NCBI GenBank assembly: GCA_002343505.1
Contig: DDQZ01000080.1
Location: 1-27,293, forward strand
DNA length: 27,293 nucleotides
Direction of reading: 5' to 3'
From: Verrucomicrobiaceae bacterium UBA2429
GTDB taxonomy: Bacteria > Verrucomicrobiota > Verrucomicrobiia > Verrucomicrobiales > Verrucomicrobiaceae
The translations under genes and the position numbers were made by a program. This document shows, one piece after another, positions 15,056-26,000 of this stretch. The notes beneath the pieces are model-generated. The model did not search any database, was not told the origin of the DNA, and saw only the letters and a list, made by a program, of their open reading frames with translations. The first letter of the stretch is position 1; the number at the start of each line of letters is the position of its first letter.

Positions 15056-15969
15056 CAAGCCAGCAGACCGATGGCCTTCAGGCGCTCCCGCATCAGCGCG
15101 CGCTCCGGTTCGCGGAAGCGGTGGAATGGCTCCGCCATGTGGTCCTCGCAGACGCCCGTGAGGGAGAGGGCGCATTTGATGCCCTTGATGATGGCGCTCT
15201 TGTGCCGGCCCACGGTGTAAATGGCGCCCGCCAGGCTCATCACCTGCGCGTGCAACTCGCGCGTGCGCTGGAGGTCTTGCGCGGCGGCGGCATGGTACAT
15301 GTCCACATAGAGCCGCGGATGCAGGTTCGCGCCGCCGTTGATGCCGCCGTGCCCGCCAAGCAGCACCGCCTCCGCGGTCAGCTCCTCGGGGCCGACGAGC
15401 ACGCTCCAGTCCGCGCGCTGCCGCGCCACCTCGATGAGGCGGTGAAAGTAGATCATGTCGCACGAGCTGTCCTTCACTCCGCAGATGCCGGGCATATCCA
15501 GCGCCCGCCTCACCAGGTCCAGTTCAAAGCTCACTTTCGTCAGACCCGGCATGTTGTAGAGGAAAAGCGGCAGCGGCATCTCGGCCACCAGGTCCTGCAC
15601 ATACTCCAGCATCTCCGGCGGAGCGGCGGGGAAGTAATACGGGGCCGAAGTCACCACATGCGTGGCGCCGCAGTCCGCCGCGTGGCGGGCCAGGTTCACG
15701 CTTTCGGTGAAGGAGGTGTCCGTGATGCCGGTGAGCACGGGCACACGGTTGTTCGCGAACTTGCAGGCCAGCTGGACCAGTTCACGGCGCAGCCGGTAGC
15801 TCAGGCTCGGTCCCTCACCCGTGGTACCCAGGATGAAAAGACCGCTCACACCGCCGCTGATGAGATGCTCGACGAGCCGCTCCAGGCCGGCCGTGTCGAG
15901 CGTGTCGCGGTCGCGCAGCGGGGTGACGAGGGGCGGGATGATGCCGCGCAGGGGCTGGGGTGGTTGCAT
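15055..15969 (-). CDS. DapA/NanA-superfamily class I aldolase, probably catabolic
   Basis: A 304-residue TIM-barrel lyase of the dihydrodipicolinate synthase / N-acetylneuraminate lyase superfamily, which forms a Schiff base with a 2-oxo acid such as pyruvate. Key residues are visible: GTTGEG at 48-53, the proton-relay tyrosine Y138 in LFLYNMPG, and the Schiff-base lysine K166 in GICGVKDSS. In true DapA the motif after the tyrosine is YNxPxRT with an arginine that binds aspartate semialdehyde; here it is YNMPGLTK, with no arginine. This argues against lysine biosynthesis and for a catabolic aldolase (for example on a 2-keto-3-deoxy sugar acid or another keto acid). GGHGGINGGANLHP at about 213-226 fits the family. 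It is divergent from an AraC-type regulator, the usual layout for an inducible catabolic gene. No sugar-acid dehydratase or kinase is nearby. Confidence 0.9.
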   Translation of the reverse strand: MQPPQPLRGIIPPLVTPLRDRDTLDTAGLERLVEHLISGGVSGLFILGTTGEGPSLSYRLRRELVQLACKFANNRVPVLTGITDTSFTESVNLARHAADCGATHVVTSAPYYFPAAPPEMLEYVQDLVAEMPLPLFLYNMPGLTKVSFELDLVRRALDMPGICGVKDSSCDMIYFHRLIEVARQRADWSVLVGPEELTAEAVLLGGHGGINGGANLHPRLYVDMYHAAAAQDLQRTRELHAQVMSLAGAIYTVGRHKSAIIKGIKCALSLTGVCEDHMAEPFHRFREPERALMRERLKAIGLLA

Positions 15970-16034
15970 GGGCGCATGAGACGTTCCACCTTTGCGGGCG
16001 CAAGAATCCGCCTGTGCCCATCCTTGGCAGCCGG

Positions 16035-16063
16035 TTGACGATTCTTGACCCGCCGCGCAAGAT
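16035..16063 (+). promoter_or_regulatory. Weak candidate promoter for the AraC-type gene
   Basis: TTGACG (16035-16040) and CAAGAT (16058-16063) are separated by 17 bases, 34 bases before the AraC gene start. The -35 is good (five of six) but the -10 is poor (three of six). It lies within the 128-base region shared with the divergent aldolase. Confidence 0.25.
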
Positions 16064-16097
16064 GAGCCTGTGACGCCGTTTTCCCTCCAGGCCGACC

Positions 16098-17003
16098 ATG
16101 CCAGCCACTGAACAAGCCGACTACTTTTCCACCCAGGTGCTGCGCACCCGGCGCTTTTACCTGCCTGACTGGCGGCGGCGCCAGCGGGAAAAGCTTGGCC
16201 TGTGCCTTGTCGGCGGCGGCTGCGAGTGGTGCGCGCCGGATTTCGTCGTGGACCGTCAGTCCCTGCCTTTTCACGCCTTCGAATTCGTCGGTCGCGGGAA
16301 GGGGGATGTGACGCTCGCGGGCAGGAAGCAGGAGATCGGCACCGGCCATGCGTATTTTTTTGACCCGGGCACCCCGCATGTCATCCGCTCCGGCAGCGAG
16401 GATCCGCTGGTGAAGTATTTTTTCAACTTTGCCGGCGTTCGTGCCGCCGCCCTTCTGGAAGAGTTGGGTCTTGGCCCAGGCACAGTCATTCGGGTGCTTG
16501 ACGCGGGCCGTGTCACGGCATTGCTGGAGGAGGTGATTGACCATGCTTTGCGTGGAGGCCGTCTCGGCCTGCGCGCCGCCGCTGCCGCTCTCGAGCATGC
16601 CCTCGTGCTCTGCGCAGACAGCCGGCAGCCAGCCGCCACCAAGCTCGACCCCGCCTACGCCACCTACCTGCGCTGCCGCGGCCACCTGCTGCGGAACTAT
16701 CCCGTGCTCGGCAGCATCGAGGAGGCCGCCCGCCACTGCCATGTCTCCGCCGCCTACATGACCCGCCTCTTCAAGCGCTACGACAGCGAGACACCCCTGT
16801 CCTGCCTCACCCGTCTGAAGCTCTCCCAGGCCGCCATCAAGCTCCGCCAGCCTGACGCCCAGGTGAAAGCCGTCGCCTGGGAGCTCGGCTACAAAAGCGC
16901 CGCCCACTTCTCCCGTGTCTTCAAGGAGTGGAGCGGCGCCGCCCCTCTCCACTGGCAGCGCGGCGAAGGCGGCGCCGGGTTTGAGGAGAGGGCGAAAAGA
17001 TAA
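16098..17003 (+). CDS. AraC/XylS-family transcriptional regulator
   Basis: A 301-residue regulator. Residues about 35-110 form a cupin-type sensor: LPFHAFEFVGRGKGDVTLAGRKQEIGTGHAYFFDPGTPHVI, with the turn and the histidines usual in AraC-type arabinose-binding folds. A helical linker covers 113-185. The C-terminal DNA-binding domain is at about 190-288: first helix-turn-helix SIEEAARHCHVSAAYMTRLFKRYDSETP (206-233) and second VKAVAWELGYKSAAHFSRVFKEWSGAAP (256-283), which keeps the family's GYxSxxHFSRxFK signature. It is divergent from the aldolase at 15055-15969, so that gene is its likely target; the ligand is probably a sugar acid or related compound, which is inference. A purine-poor CCAGG precedes the start. 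It is convergent with the giant gene, 27 bases between stops. Confidence 0.93.
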   Translation: MPATEQADYFSTQVLRTRRFYLPDWRRRQREKLGLCLVGGGCEWCAPDFVVDRQSLPFHAFEFVGRGKGDVTLAGRKQEIGTGHAYFFDPGTPHVIRSGSEDPLVKYFFNFAGVRAAALLEELGLGPGTVIRVLDAGRVTALLEEVIDHALRGGRLGLRAAAAALEHALVLCADSRQPAATKLDPAYATYLRCRGHLLRNYPVLGSIEEAARHCHVSAAYMTRLFKRYDSETPLSCLTRLKLSQAAIKLRQPDAQVKAVAWELGYKSAAHFSRVFKEWSGAAPLHWQRGEGGAGFEERAKR

Positions 17004-17030
17004 AGAGGGCGGAGCGCAAGACCGTCCGCG

Positions 17031-20000
17031 TCACGGAAACACTTTGGCCTGATAGACGCCGCTAAGGTCTAGCACGGTGAAGACCTCGCCATTGTCGTTG
17101 ATGGCCGCGCCCATGCCGCCCGCGCCGCCGCCGTCGCCGTAGCCGGTGTGGATGCTCATGGCCTTGACGGCGCGCTGGGTGGTGCCGTGGGGGACGAGGC
17201 TGCCATTGCGCACGAGCAGCGCCAGGCCGGAGCCGGTGTCGCGCAGCAGGGCGCTGGCGCCGGTGCCGCTGAGGGTGCTGTGCAGGACGATGTTGCCGGA
17301 GGGGCTGACGGAGAAGGCCAGGAAGGCCAGGTAATTCGCTCCGGTGCCGGGCGCGGCGCTGCCCTCGCGCGCCAGCAGCTCGATGCCGCCGGCCTCGGTC
17401 CAGCGGCACAGGGCCTGGTCGTTCGCGGTGGTGACTCCGGTGCCGGCCAGGGTGACCTGGAAGACCACTTCGTCGTCATCGGTGATGGTGAAGTTGCCGA
17501 ACTTCGAAATCATGAGCGCGCCGGTGATGACGGTGACGCCTTTGCGCGCGACGATGTTTTCCAGCGTGCCCGTCTTGATGACGAGCACCTGGTTGTTGGC
17601 CGTGGTGACCACTGGCGCGACGCTGCTGTTCTTGAGCGTGGCGAGGTAGGCGTGGCCGCCGGTGGAGGAGCGGGAGACGGCGTTGAAGGCGTTGAGAGTG
17701 CCCGTGCCGGTGATGACTCCGCCTTTGCGCGCGATGATGGCGATGTCTCCCGGCGGGCCGGCGAAGACGCCCGCGTTCATCGCGGTGCTGGTCTTCTGGG
17801 TGGTGTCACCGGGATTGCCCTGGAGCGCGGCGATGAAGGCCACGCCGTCGCCGCCGGCGGCCACCATGCTCTGGATGTTGCCGTACCATGCCTGGAGTGC
17901 GGTGGTATCGCCCGCGGGGGCCTTCTCGCCTTCAAGCACGAGCTTGGTGAGCACGCCGCCATCGTCATACCAGATGCCGCTGTCCTTTTTGGTGCTGACG
18001 CCGGTGAGGCTGGAGGAGAAATACACGCGGTCCTGGCCGTCGGCGGCGGGCCGGTTGGCGTGGCCGAGGAAGACGCCGCCGTCCGAGTCAGGGGCGCTGT
18101 CGCCCTCGCGGCTGAGCTGGTCGAGGCTGACGCCGTCCTCTGAGACGGGATAGAGGTAGTCATTGACAGTGGTGGCGTTGGCGAGCTTCTCCAGAGCCAG
18201 GGCCTGGCCGCCCTCCGTGACGAGCGGATGGTTGAAGAGGCCGGTGAAGCGCGCGCCACCGGTGATGACGGTGCCTTCGCGGGCGATGATGCCGAGCGTG
18301 CCGCTGCTGTTGGTGACGAGCAGCATGTCGTTGGCGCTGCTGACGAGGCCCGACTTGATCGTCGCCTGGGCTTTGAAGACGACCTGGCCGGCCTCGTTGA
18401 TTGGTCCCGGATAGGGGCGCTTGATTGTGATGCCGCCCGCCAGCGGGGCGGTGCCGTTGAAGAGCGACTGCGTGTGCAGGCTGAGGATCTCCCCTTTGAC
18501 CATGCCGAGGGAGTTCTGCGCCACGAGGCGGAAGTAATAGGTGGTGCCCTCCGTCAGGCCGGTGAGCGTGCCGGTGACATCCACCAGGACCGAGGCGCTG
18601 CCGAGCGTCTGCGCGGCGGTGGTCAGCACGCCGGTCTCGACGGCCGGGTCGGTGGAGTACTCGAACCATGCGCTGGTGTCCAGGCCGTTGGGCAGGGCTT
18701 CGCCAAAGACGCCCGCGCTGCTGGTGGTCGGCGCTTCATTACCATGAGTCCAGGCCAGCGGGGCCTCGTCCACGGGGGTGATCGTGACCAGGATCGTCTG
18801 GGAATCCGAGCTGGGCGGCGAGGCGTCGTCCTCCACCCGCACCACCACTTCATAGACATTGTCGCCGTTCTGGTCGCTGGGGAATTCGTGGTCCTTGCCG
18901 GAGTTGAAGGCCAGCACGCCCGTGCCGCCGCCGAGGGTGAAGCGCGCCGCGTCCGCGCCGCCGATGATGCTGAAGGTGAGCGTCTGCGCGGGCAGGTCGT
19001 CATCCGTGGCGACGACGGTGGTTACCGCAGTGGTGTTTTCCGGCACGTTGACCGCGGCCAGCGCGCCGCCGCCGTTGCTGATGATGACGGGCGCGTCGTT
19101 GGTGTCGGTGATGGTGATGCTCACCGCGTGGGTGGTGGTCAGCGCGGGCGTGCCGTCGTCGGTGACGGCGATGACGACGTGATAAACATTGTCGGTGTCC
19201 GCGTCGGCGGGGTTCTCAAAGTCGGGCGTCGCCAGGAAGGCCAGTTCCCCGGTTTCCGCGTCAATGCCAAAGCGCGCCTGGTCAGCGCCGCCGTGGATGC
19301 TGAAGGTCAGCGTCACAGTCTCAAAATCGGGGTCGTCCGCCTCGAAGGGGATGAGGTCCACCTGGTTCTCCGGCATGTTCCAGACGGACGGCGGCGTGGT
19401 GCCGCCATAGGTGATGAAGGGCGCCTCGTTGACGTTTGTCACCGTGACGCTGATCTCCTGCTCGTCCGTGCCGCCGTTGCCGTCGGAGACTTCGACGATC
19501 AATTCATACACATTGTCCAGGTCCGCGTCGGCGGGCGACTCGTAGTTCGGCGCGTTGAGGAAGGAAAGCACGCCGGTGGCGCTGCCGATGCTGAAGAGGG
19601 CGGAGTCATCCCCGCCGGTGATATTGAAGGTCAGCGTCTGCGCTGGCAGGTCTATGTCCGCGGCGCTGACGGTGGTGACCGCCGTGGAGTTTTCCGCCAC
19701 ATTGAGCGACGCGTCATCCCCGCCGCCATCACTGGTGATGACTGGCGCGTCGTTTTCAGGGGTCACGGTGATGACAAAAGTCTGCGGCGCGCTGGTGTTG
19801 ACGCCGCCGTTGGCCGTGCCGCCGTCGTCCACAGAGGTGACTGTCACCGTGGCCTGGCCGTTCTGGTCCGGCGCCGGTGTGAAGGTGAGCGTGCCGTTCG
19901 GGGCGATGGCCGGCTGCGCGCTAAACAGTCCGTTGTTGTTGTTTGTCACCGTGAAGGACACCGTCTGCGCGGACTCATTCGCCGGGCCCGGCGAGATGGC

Positions 20001-23000
20001 GGTGAGGAAAGCCGCGCCCGAGTAGGCCCCGGAATCCTCCGCCACGACCAGCGGGGCCAGATCAGCGCTCAGCTTGCGCACGGTGAAGCTGGCCGAGTCC
20101 GCCAGGTAAAGATCACCCGCGCCGTCAAACGACAGGCTCAGCGGCTTGTTGAAGCGCGCCACACTGGCCGCGCCATTCGTGCTGCCTGCGGCCCCCGCGA
20201 CTCCGGCCACCGTTGTCACCTCCGCCACCGGGGTGATCATGCGCAGCGTGTGGTTGTTGTAATCCGCCACATACACGTTGTCATCGGAGTCCACTGCCAC
20301 GCCTGTGGGGAAGTCGAACCTCGCCGCCGCGCCGGTGCCGTCGGCGGTGCCGGAACTGCTGTCCGTGCCAGCGAAGACGCTCTTCACACCGGCCGGAGTC
20401 ACTTTGATGATCGTGTGGCGGTTGGGCTGCGGCACATACACATTGCCCGCGCTGTCCACGGCGGGGTGGTAGGGGTTGTTGAAGAACGACGCCAGGGTCG
20501 TCACCACCGCTCCCGGCGTGATCTTGCGCAGCGTGTTGTTGTTCGACTCGGTCACATACAAGTTGCCATCCGAGTCGCGCGCGATGCCGATCGGGTAGTT
20601 GAAGCGCGCCGCCGCTCCAGTCCCGTTGGACGCGCCCGCCAACCCCGCCGTCCCTGCAAAGGTCGTCACGGAATTGTCCGCGAGGTCCACCCTGCGGATC
20701 GTGTTGTTCACAAGGTCCACCACAAACAGCTCTGTGCCCGCCGGGTCAACCACCACCGAGTTCGGATAATGGAAGCGCGCCGCCGATCCCGTGCCATTCG
20801 CGCTGCCTGTCAGCCCGGCGCTTCCGGCGATGGTGGTCACCACTCCGCCGGGCGTGATCTTGCGGATGATGTGATTGGCCTGGTCCGCCACATAGACATT
20901 GCCCGCATCGTCCGCCGAGACACCACCCCATGGATTGTTAAACCGCGCCGCCGAACCCGTCCCGTCCGTGCTGCCTGAAAGCCCGGGTGATCCCGCCAGC
21001 GTGGAGACCGCCAGGTCCGAGCCGCCGGGCAGGGAGATGGTGAAGGAAGGCGCGTCGTTCACGCTGTTGACCGTCACGGTGAAGGTGTCCTGGGCACTCA
21101 AAGCGCCGTCGCTCACCGTCACGGTGATCAAGGCACTGCCGTGCAGGTCTGCCACCGGCGTCACCGTCACGATGCGGTCCGTTTCCGAGCCGCCCAGGGT
21201 GATGTTTGACAAGGGCACCAGCGTCGTGTTGCCGGAGGCGGCGCTCACATTGAGGGACGCGCCCGCGTCCGGGTCGCCAATGGTGAAGGCCAGCGCCCCG
21301 GTGCTCGCGTCCTCGTTGATCGTGAGGCTGGCGATGTCGCTGATCGTCGGAGCCTCGTTGACGTTGTTGATCGTGATGGTGAAGATGTCTTCCGCGAACA
21401 AGCCGCCCGCGTCGGTGCTGCGCACGCGGATGCTGCGCGTGGCTCCGGCCTCGTAATTGAGGCCCGCGTTCGCGCGCAGCGTGCTGCCGCTGATGTTGAA
21501 ACTGCCGTTGTCCGTGCTGCCCGTGCCGCTGACCAGGGTGTAGGTGTGCGTGTCGCCCGCGTCGGTGTCCGTGCTGCTGAAGGTGCCCACCGTCGTGTTC
21601 GCCAGCGCGTTTTCGTTCACGCTGCTGCCGGTGAGTGCCAGAGAGAGCACGGCTTCGTTGACGTTGGTGACTGACACCGTCAGCGCTGATTCAGAGGACA
21701 GCCCGCCATTGTCCATGACACTGACCCGGATGTTGTAGCTGCTCTTCGCCTCATAATTGAAGACCGCATTGCTCAGCACCTGGTTGCCGCTGATCATGAA
21801 GCTGGCGTTGTCCTCGTCGCCGGCGCCGGTGACCAGCGAGTAGGTGAGCGTGTCACCCGTGTCAGGATCGCTGCCGGCCAGGGTGCCGGCCAGGGTGCCG
21901 GCGGCGGAGTTCTCCGGGAGCGACAAGACGGGTTCCGTATTCACATAGATCTGCAGCCTCCAGTCGGTTTTGCCGAGGCTGGAACCTCCTGCGAAGGTCC
22001 AGTCGGGGTGGCCGCTGCCACCGATCTGATTGCCAAAGCCGATGTCTGGAGCGGTGTTGCCATGATTGTTCCAGGCGAGCACGGTGTGTTTCGTCGGCGA
22101 GGAAAGGTTGTGTACTTGAAAACTGCCGTAGGTACCACCTGACGGCGTGTCGTCGAAGTCGAAGAGACTGCCGTTGCCATCGCCAAAGACGTTGGCGGTG
22201 CCATAGTTCCGGTCCCAGATTTCAAGGCGTCCGGTGAATCCGGATCCCGTGGTGACCGCGGTGGCATTGCCCTGGCCAGACCAGTTCGAGGCCACGCTCA
22301 TGTTGGTGACATTGCGCTGGACGATGAACGGGTTGTTGGGCGTCGGCACCGCCAGTCCGGCGACTGTCAGGCCGGCCCACTTGTCAAAACTCACATCGGC
22401 ATGGCGCAGCGTGCCGCCGACGCGCGTCTCCATGCGGTAGCGCACCCGTGAGAAGGTCGTACCCGCCAGCGCGGCCGCGTTGTTGACCGAATACACGATG
22501 TTATTGCTGGAGCGTGTGGGTGTGACGGTTTCGTAAACCAGATAGGAAGCGGCCAGGCTGGGCGCCTCATTCACATCCGTGATCGTCACCGTCAGCGCCT
22601 TGGCAAAAACGCCGCCGTTGCCGTCATTGGCCTGTACCCGGATGCTGTAGCTGGCCTTGGTCTCGAAGTCGGCCACCGGCGTGAGCTTCAGGTCCGTGCC
22701 CGCGATGGTGAAGCTGCCGTTGTCCGTGTCCCCCGAGCCGGTGACGAGCGTGAAGGTGTGCGTCTGGCCCGCGTCCAGATCGGCGGCGGTTAGCATGCCC
22801 ACTGTGGCATTGGCGGCGTTGTTTTCCGCGATGCTGGCGGTCGACAGCGTGATGTCCGTCGGTGTGCTGTTGAGTCCCGTGCCCTGGATGGCGAAGTTGT
22901 AGGGGTTCTCATCCTCGTCGTCGTTGGCGATGGAAAGCGTGGCTGTGCGCAAGCCGACCGCGCTTGGATCAAAGGTGACTTGGAAGGTGGTGCTGCCGCC

Positions 23001-26000
23001 GCTGTCGGCCACGGGAGTCGAGGGATCAAGTGTGACCGTGAAATCCGCCGCGTGCGTGCCGCCGACGGCCACCTTCGGCATGCCGCCGAAGTTCAGGTCC
23101 GCGTCTCCAATGTTGGTGATGGTGAAGGTGCGCGCCACCGTGGCACCGGCCGCCAGCGCGCTGCCGAAGTCCGTGTGGTCCGTTGTGGCGGGCGTCGCGT
23201 CGCCATCGGCGATGAGGGTGCTGTTGCCGGTCACGACCATCTCGGGCGCCGCGGGGCCGCCCTCATAGCGCGCCAGGGCGATGTCATTGCCCGCAAAGCC
23301 CGCGGCGACGATGCGTGCGTCGGCGTCGAGTGCCGTCCATGCCGCGCGGTTCCCCGTGACGGCGCCAAAGGTCGTCAGCACCCGGCCGCCCGTGCCGAAG
23401 GTGGTGTCCAGGATGCCGTTGCGCGTGTAGCGGTTGATGCCGAAGACCTCCACCCCCGCCGCGTCCTGCTGGATGCCCGCCGCGATGATGCGGTCATGCA
23501 CGTCGAGCGTGATGGAGATGATGTTGTCCAGCCTCCCGGCGCGGTCCGTCGTCGTCATGCCGGCGGTGCCGAAGCTGGTGTCCAGCGTTCCATTCTCCAG
23601 ATAGCGGGAGAGCGCGAAGTCTGTTGTGGGACCATAGGACCCATTCGAGCGGTTGCCCGCCACCACGATCCTGCCGTCACTCTGCAGCCGCACCGCGTTG
23701 AAGCCGCTTTCGGTGAAGGCGCCGAAATTGGCCTGCTGCACCCCGCCGTTGAAGCTGGTGTCCGTGCTGCCGGCGGCCGTGAGGCGCGCGACAAAGCCGT
23801 TCCAGTTCGGCTGCGGGCCGAAGCCCGCCACGACGATCCTGCCGCTGCCATCCACCGCCACTCCGCCCGCCGAGTACTGCGAGCCGCCGAAGTTCAGGCC
23901 CCAGGAGCCGCCCGTACCGAAGGAGGGGTCCAGCGCTCCGGTGGCCAGGAATCTCAGCACCACCGCCGTGCGCGTGCCGCCGCTGAAAGAACTCCAAGAA
24001 TAGCCCGCCGCCACAATCTTCCCGTCCGGCTGCAGCGTGACGGCGTTCAACCCGTCATCCATGCCGCCGCCGCCATCCAGCACCACCAGGCCGCCGGTGC
24101 CAAAGCCGCTGTCCAGTGTGCCGTCCGGCATGTAGCGTGCCAGGGCGAAATTCAGCCCGCCGGTGCCCGCGTTCGACTCGCCCACCACCACGATCTTGCC
24201 GTCCGTCTGGATTGCAAGCCGCCGTCCCAGGTCGGCGGAGCCCGCGCCGCTCACATCCGTCAGCACCACGCCGCCCGTGCCAAAGCTGGTGTCGGGTGTG
24301 CCGTCGGGCAGATAGCGCGCGACCATGAAGTCGCCGCTGCCGCTGGCGTTGGAGGTGCCGGCCACCACGATCTTGCCGTCCGCCTGGATCGCCACGCAGT
24401 TCGCCGCCTCAGTCCCACCCAGGTCCGCCACCACCCTGCCATCCGTGTCAAAAGTCGGGTCCAGGTCCGCCGGTGCCTCGATCTCGTTCGTGACCGCCAC
24501 CGTCAGCGCCTTCTCAAAAAGGCCGCCCGCGCCGTCATCGGCCTGCACGCGGATGCTGTAGCTGGCCTTGGTCTCGAAGTCGGCCACCGGCGTGAGCTTC
24601 AGGTCCGTGCCCGCGATGGTGAAGCTGCCGTTGTCCGTGTCCCCCGTGCCGGTGACTTTCGTGAAGGTGTGCGCCTGCCCCGCATCCGCGTCCACCGCGT
24701 CCAGCACGCCCACCGTGGCATTGGCCGCGTTGTTTTCCGCGATGCTGTCGGCCGTCAGCGTGATGTCCGTGGGGGCGGAATTGCCGGTGCCACTGATGTC
24801 AAAGTTGAACGGGTTCTCGTCGCCATCATCATTCGCGATGCTCACCGTCGCCGTGTGCGCGCCAACTGCCGAGGGATCGTAGGTGATGACAAAGGTCTGC
24901 GTGCCTCCGCCTGAGGCGACCGTGGTCGAGGCGGGCTGCGTGGTGACGCTGAAGTGGGTGGCGCCCGCGCCGCTGAGCGTCACATAGTCGGGAGCCGTGC
25001 CGGTGAGATTCAAGACCGCCGTGCCGCTGTTGGTGATGGTGAAGGTGCGTGCCATGCTGCCGCCAGCCACCGCCTGGGTGCCGAAGTCCGTGTGGTCCGC
25101 CGCGTCAGGCGTGGTGTCGCCATCGGCGATGTCCACGCTGTTGCCGCTGACGGCGATTTCCGGCTCCGGCTGGAGTGTGATGACGACCCAGGCCTGGTCC
25201 GCGGGCAGCGCGGCGGTGTCGGACGGGTTGTAGCAGCAGGCCTGGCCGTAGGTGAGAGGATTGTGCGGGGCGCTGCTGCTGCGGTTGAAGCCGTTGACGG
25301 TCACATTGCCGCCGGAGGGCGTGGCGATGGGCAGGTTTCCGCGCACGGTGAAGGTGGTGCCCGTGCTGGCATCTATGCCGGCGGCGGCAAAGAAGTTCAC
25401 GACGGCATGACCCGCATTGATGTGATCTATGGGTCCGCCAGCCGCCAGGTGCAGGCCGGGCACGCTGGCATACGTCACCCCGTGGTAATAGGTGAAGTCC
25501 CAGCGCGTTCCGGGCGTGGTGCCCGCGACGGTCAGGCCGGTGATGGACTGGATCCTGAAATCACCGGCGGCGGGATTGACAAAGGTGACCTGCGCGCCGC
25601 CGACTGGCTCGTAAATATTCGTGATCGTCACCGTCAGCGCCTTCTCAAAAAGGCCGCCCGCGCAGTCATCGGCCTGCACCCGCAGGCTGTAGCTGTTTTT
25701 CGTCTCGAAATCGGCCACCGGGGTGAGCTTCAAGTCCGTGCCCGCGATGGTGAAGCTGCCGTTGTCTGTGTCGCCCGTGCCGGCAACGAGGGTGAAGGTG
25801 TGCGTGTCCGCCACGTCCGCGTCCACCGCGTCCAGCACGCCCACCGTGGCGTTCGGCGCGTTTTCTTCGGCGATGCTGGCCGGCGTCAGCGTGATGTCCG
25901 TGGGGACGCTGTTCAAGCCCGTGCCGCTGATGTCGAAGGTGAAGGGGTTCTCGTCGCCATCAGCATTGGCGATGCTCACCGTGGCCGTGTGCGTGCCAAC

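Noticed and set aside
17004..17030. GCGGA/TCCGC inverted repeat between the AraC-type and giant genes as a bidirectional terminator
   Set aside because: Only a 5-bp stem with a long loop and no T run on either side; not enough to call.
18228..20978. 916-codon open frame on the plus strand opposite the giant gene
   Set aside because: Arg/Asp/His-rich shadow of the repeat-coding strand; no start signal and no domain. The opposite strand has NHL and cadherin-like motifs in frame.
22980..24914. 644-codon open frame on the plus strand opposite the delta-60 region
   Set aside because: Again a composition-driven shadow; the repeated delta-60 signatures on the minus strand explain the region.
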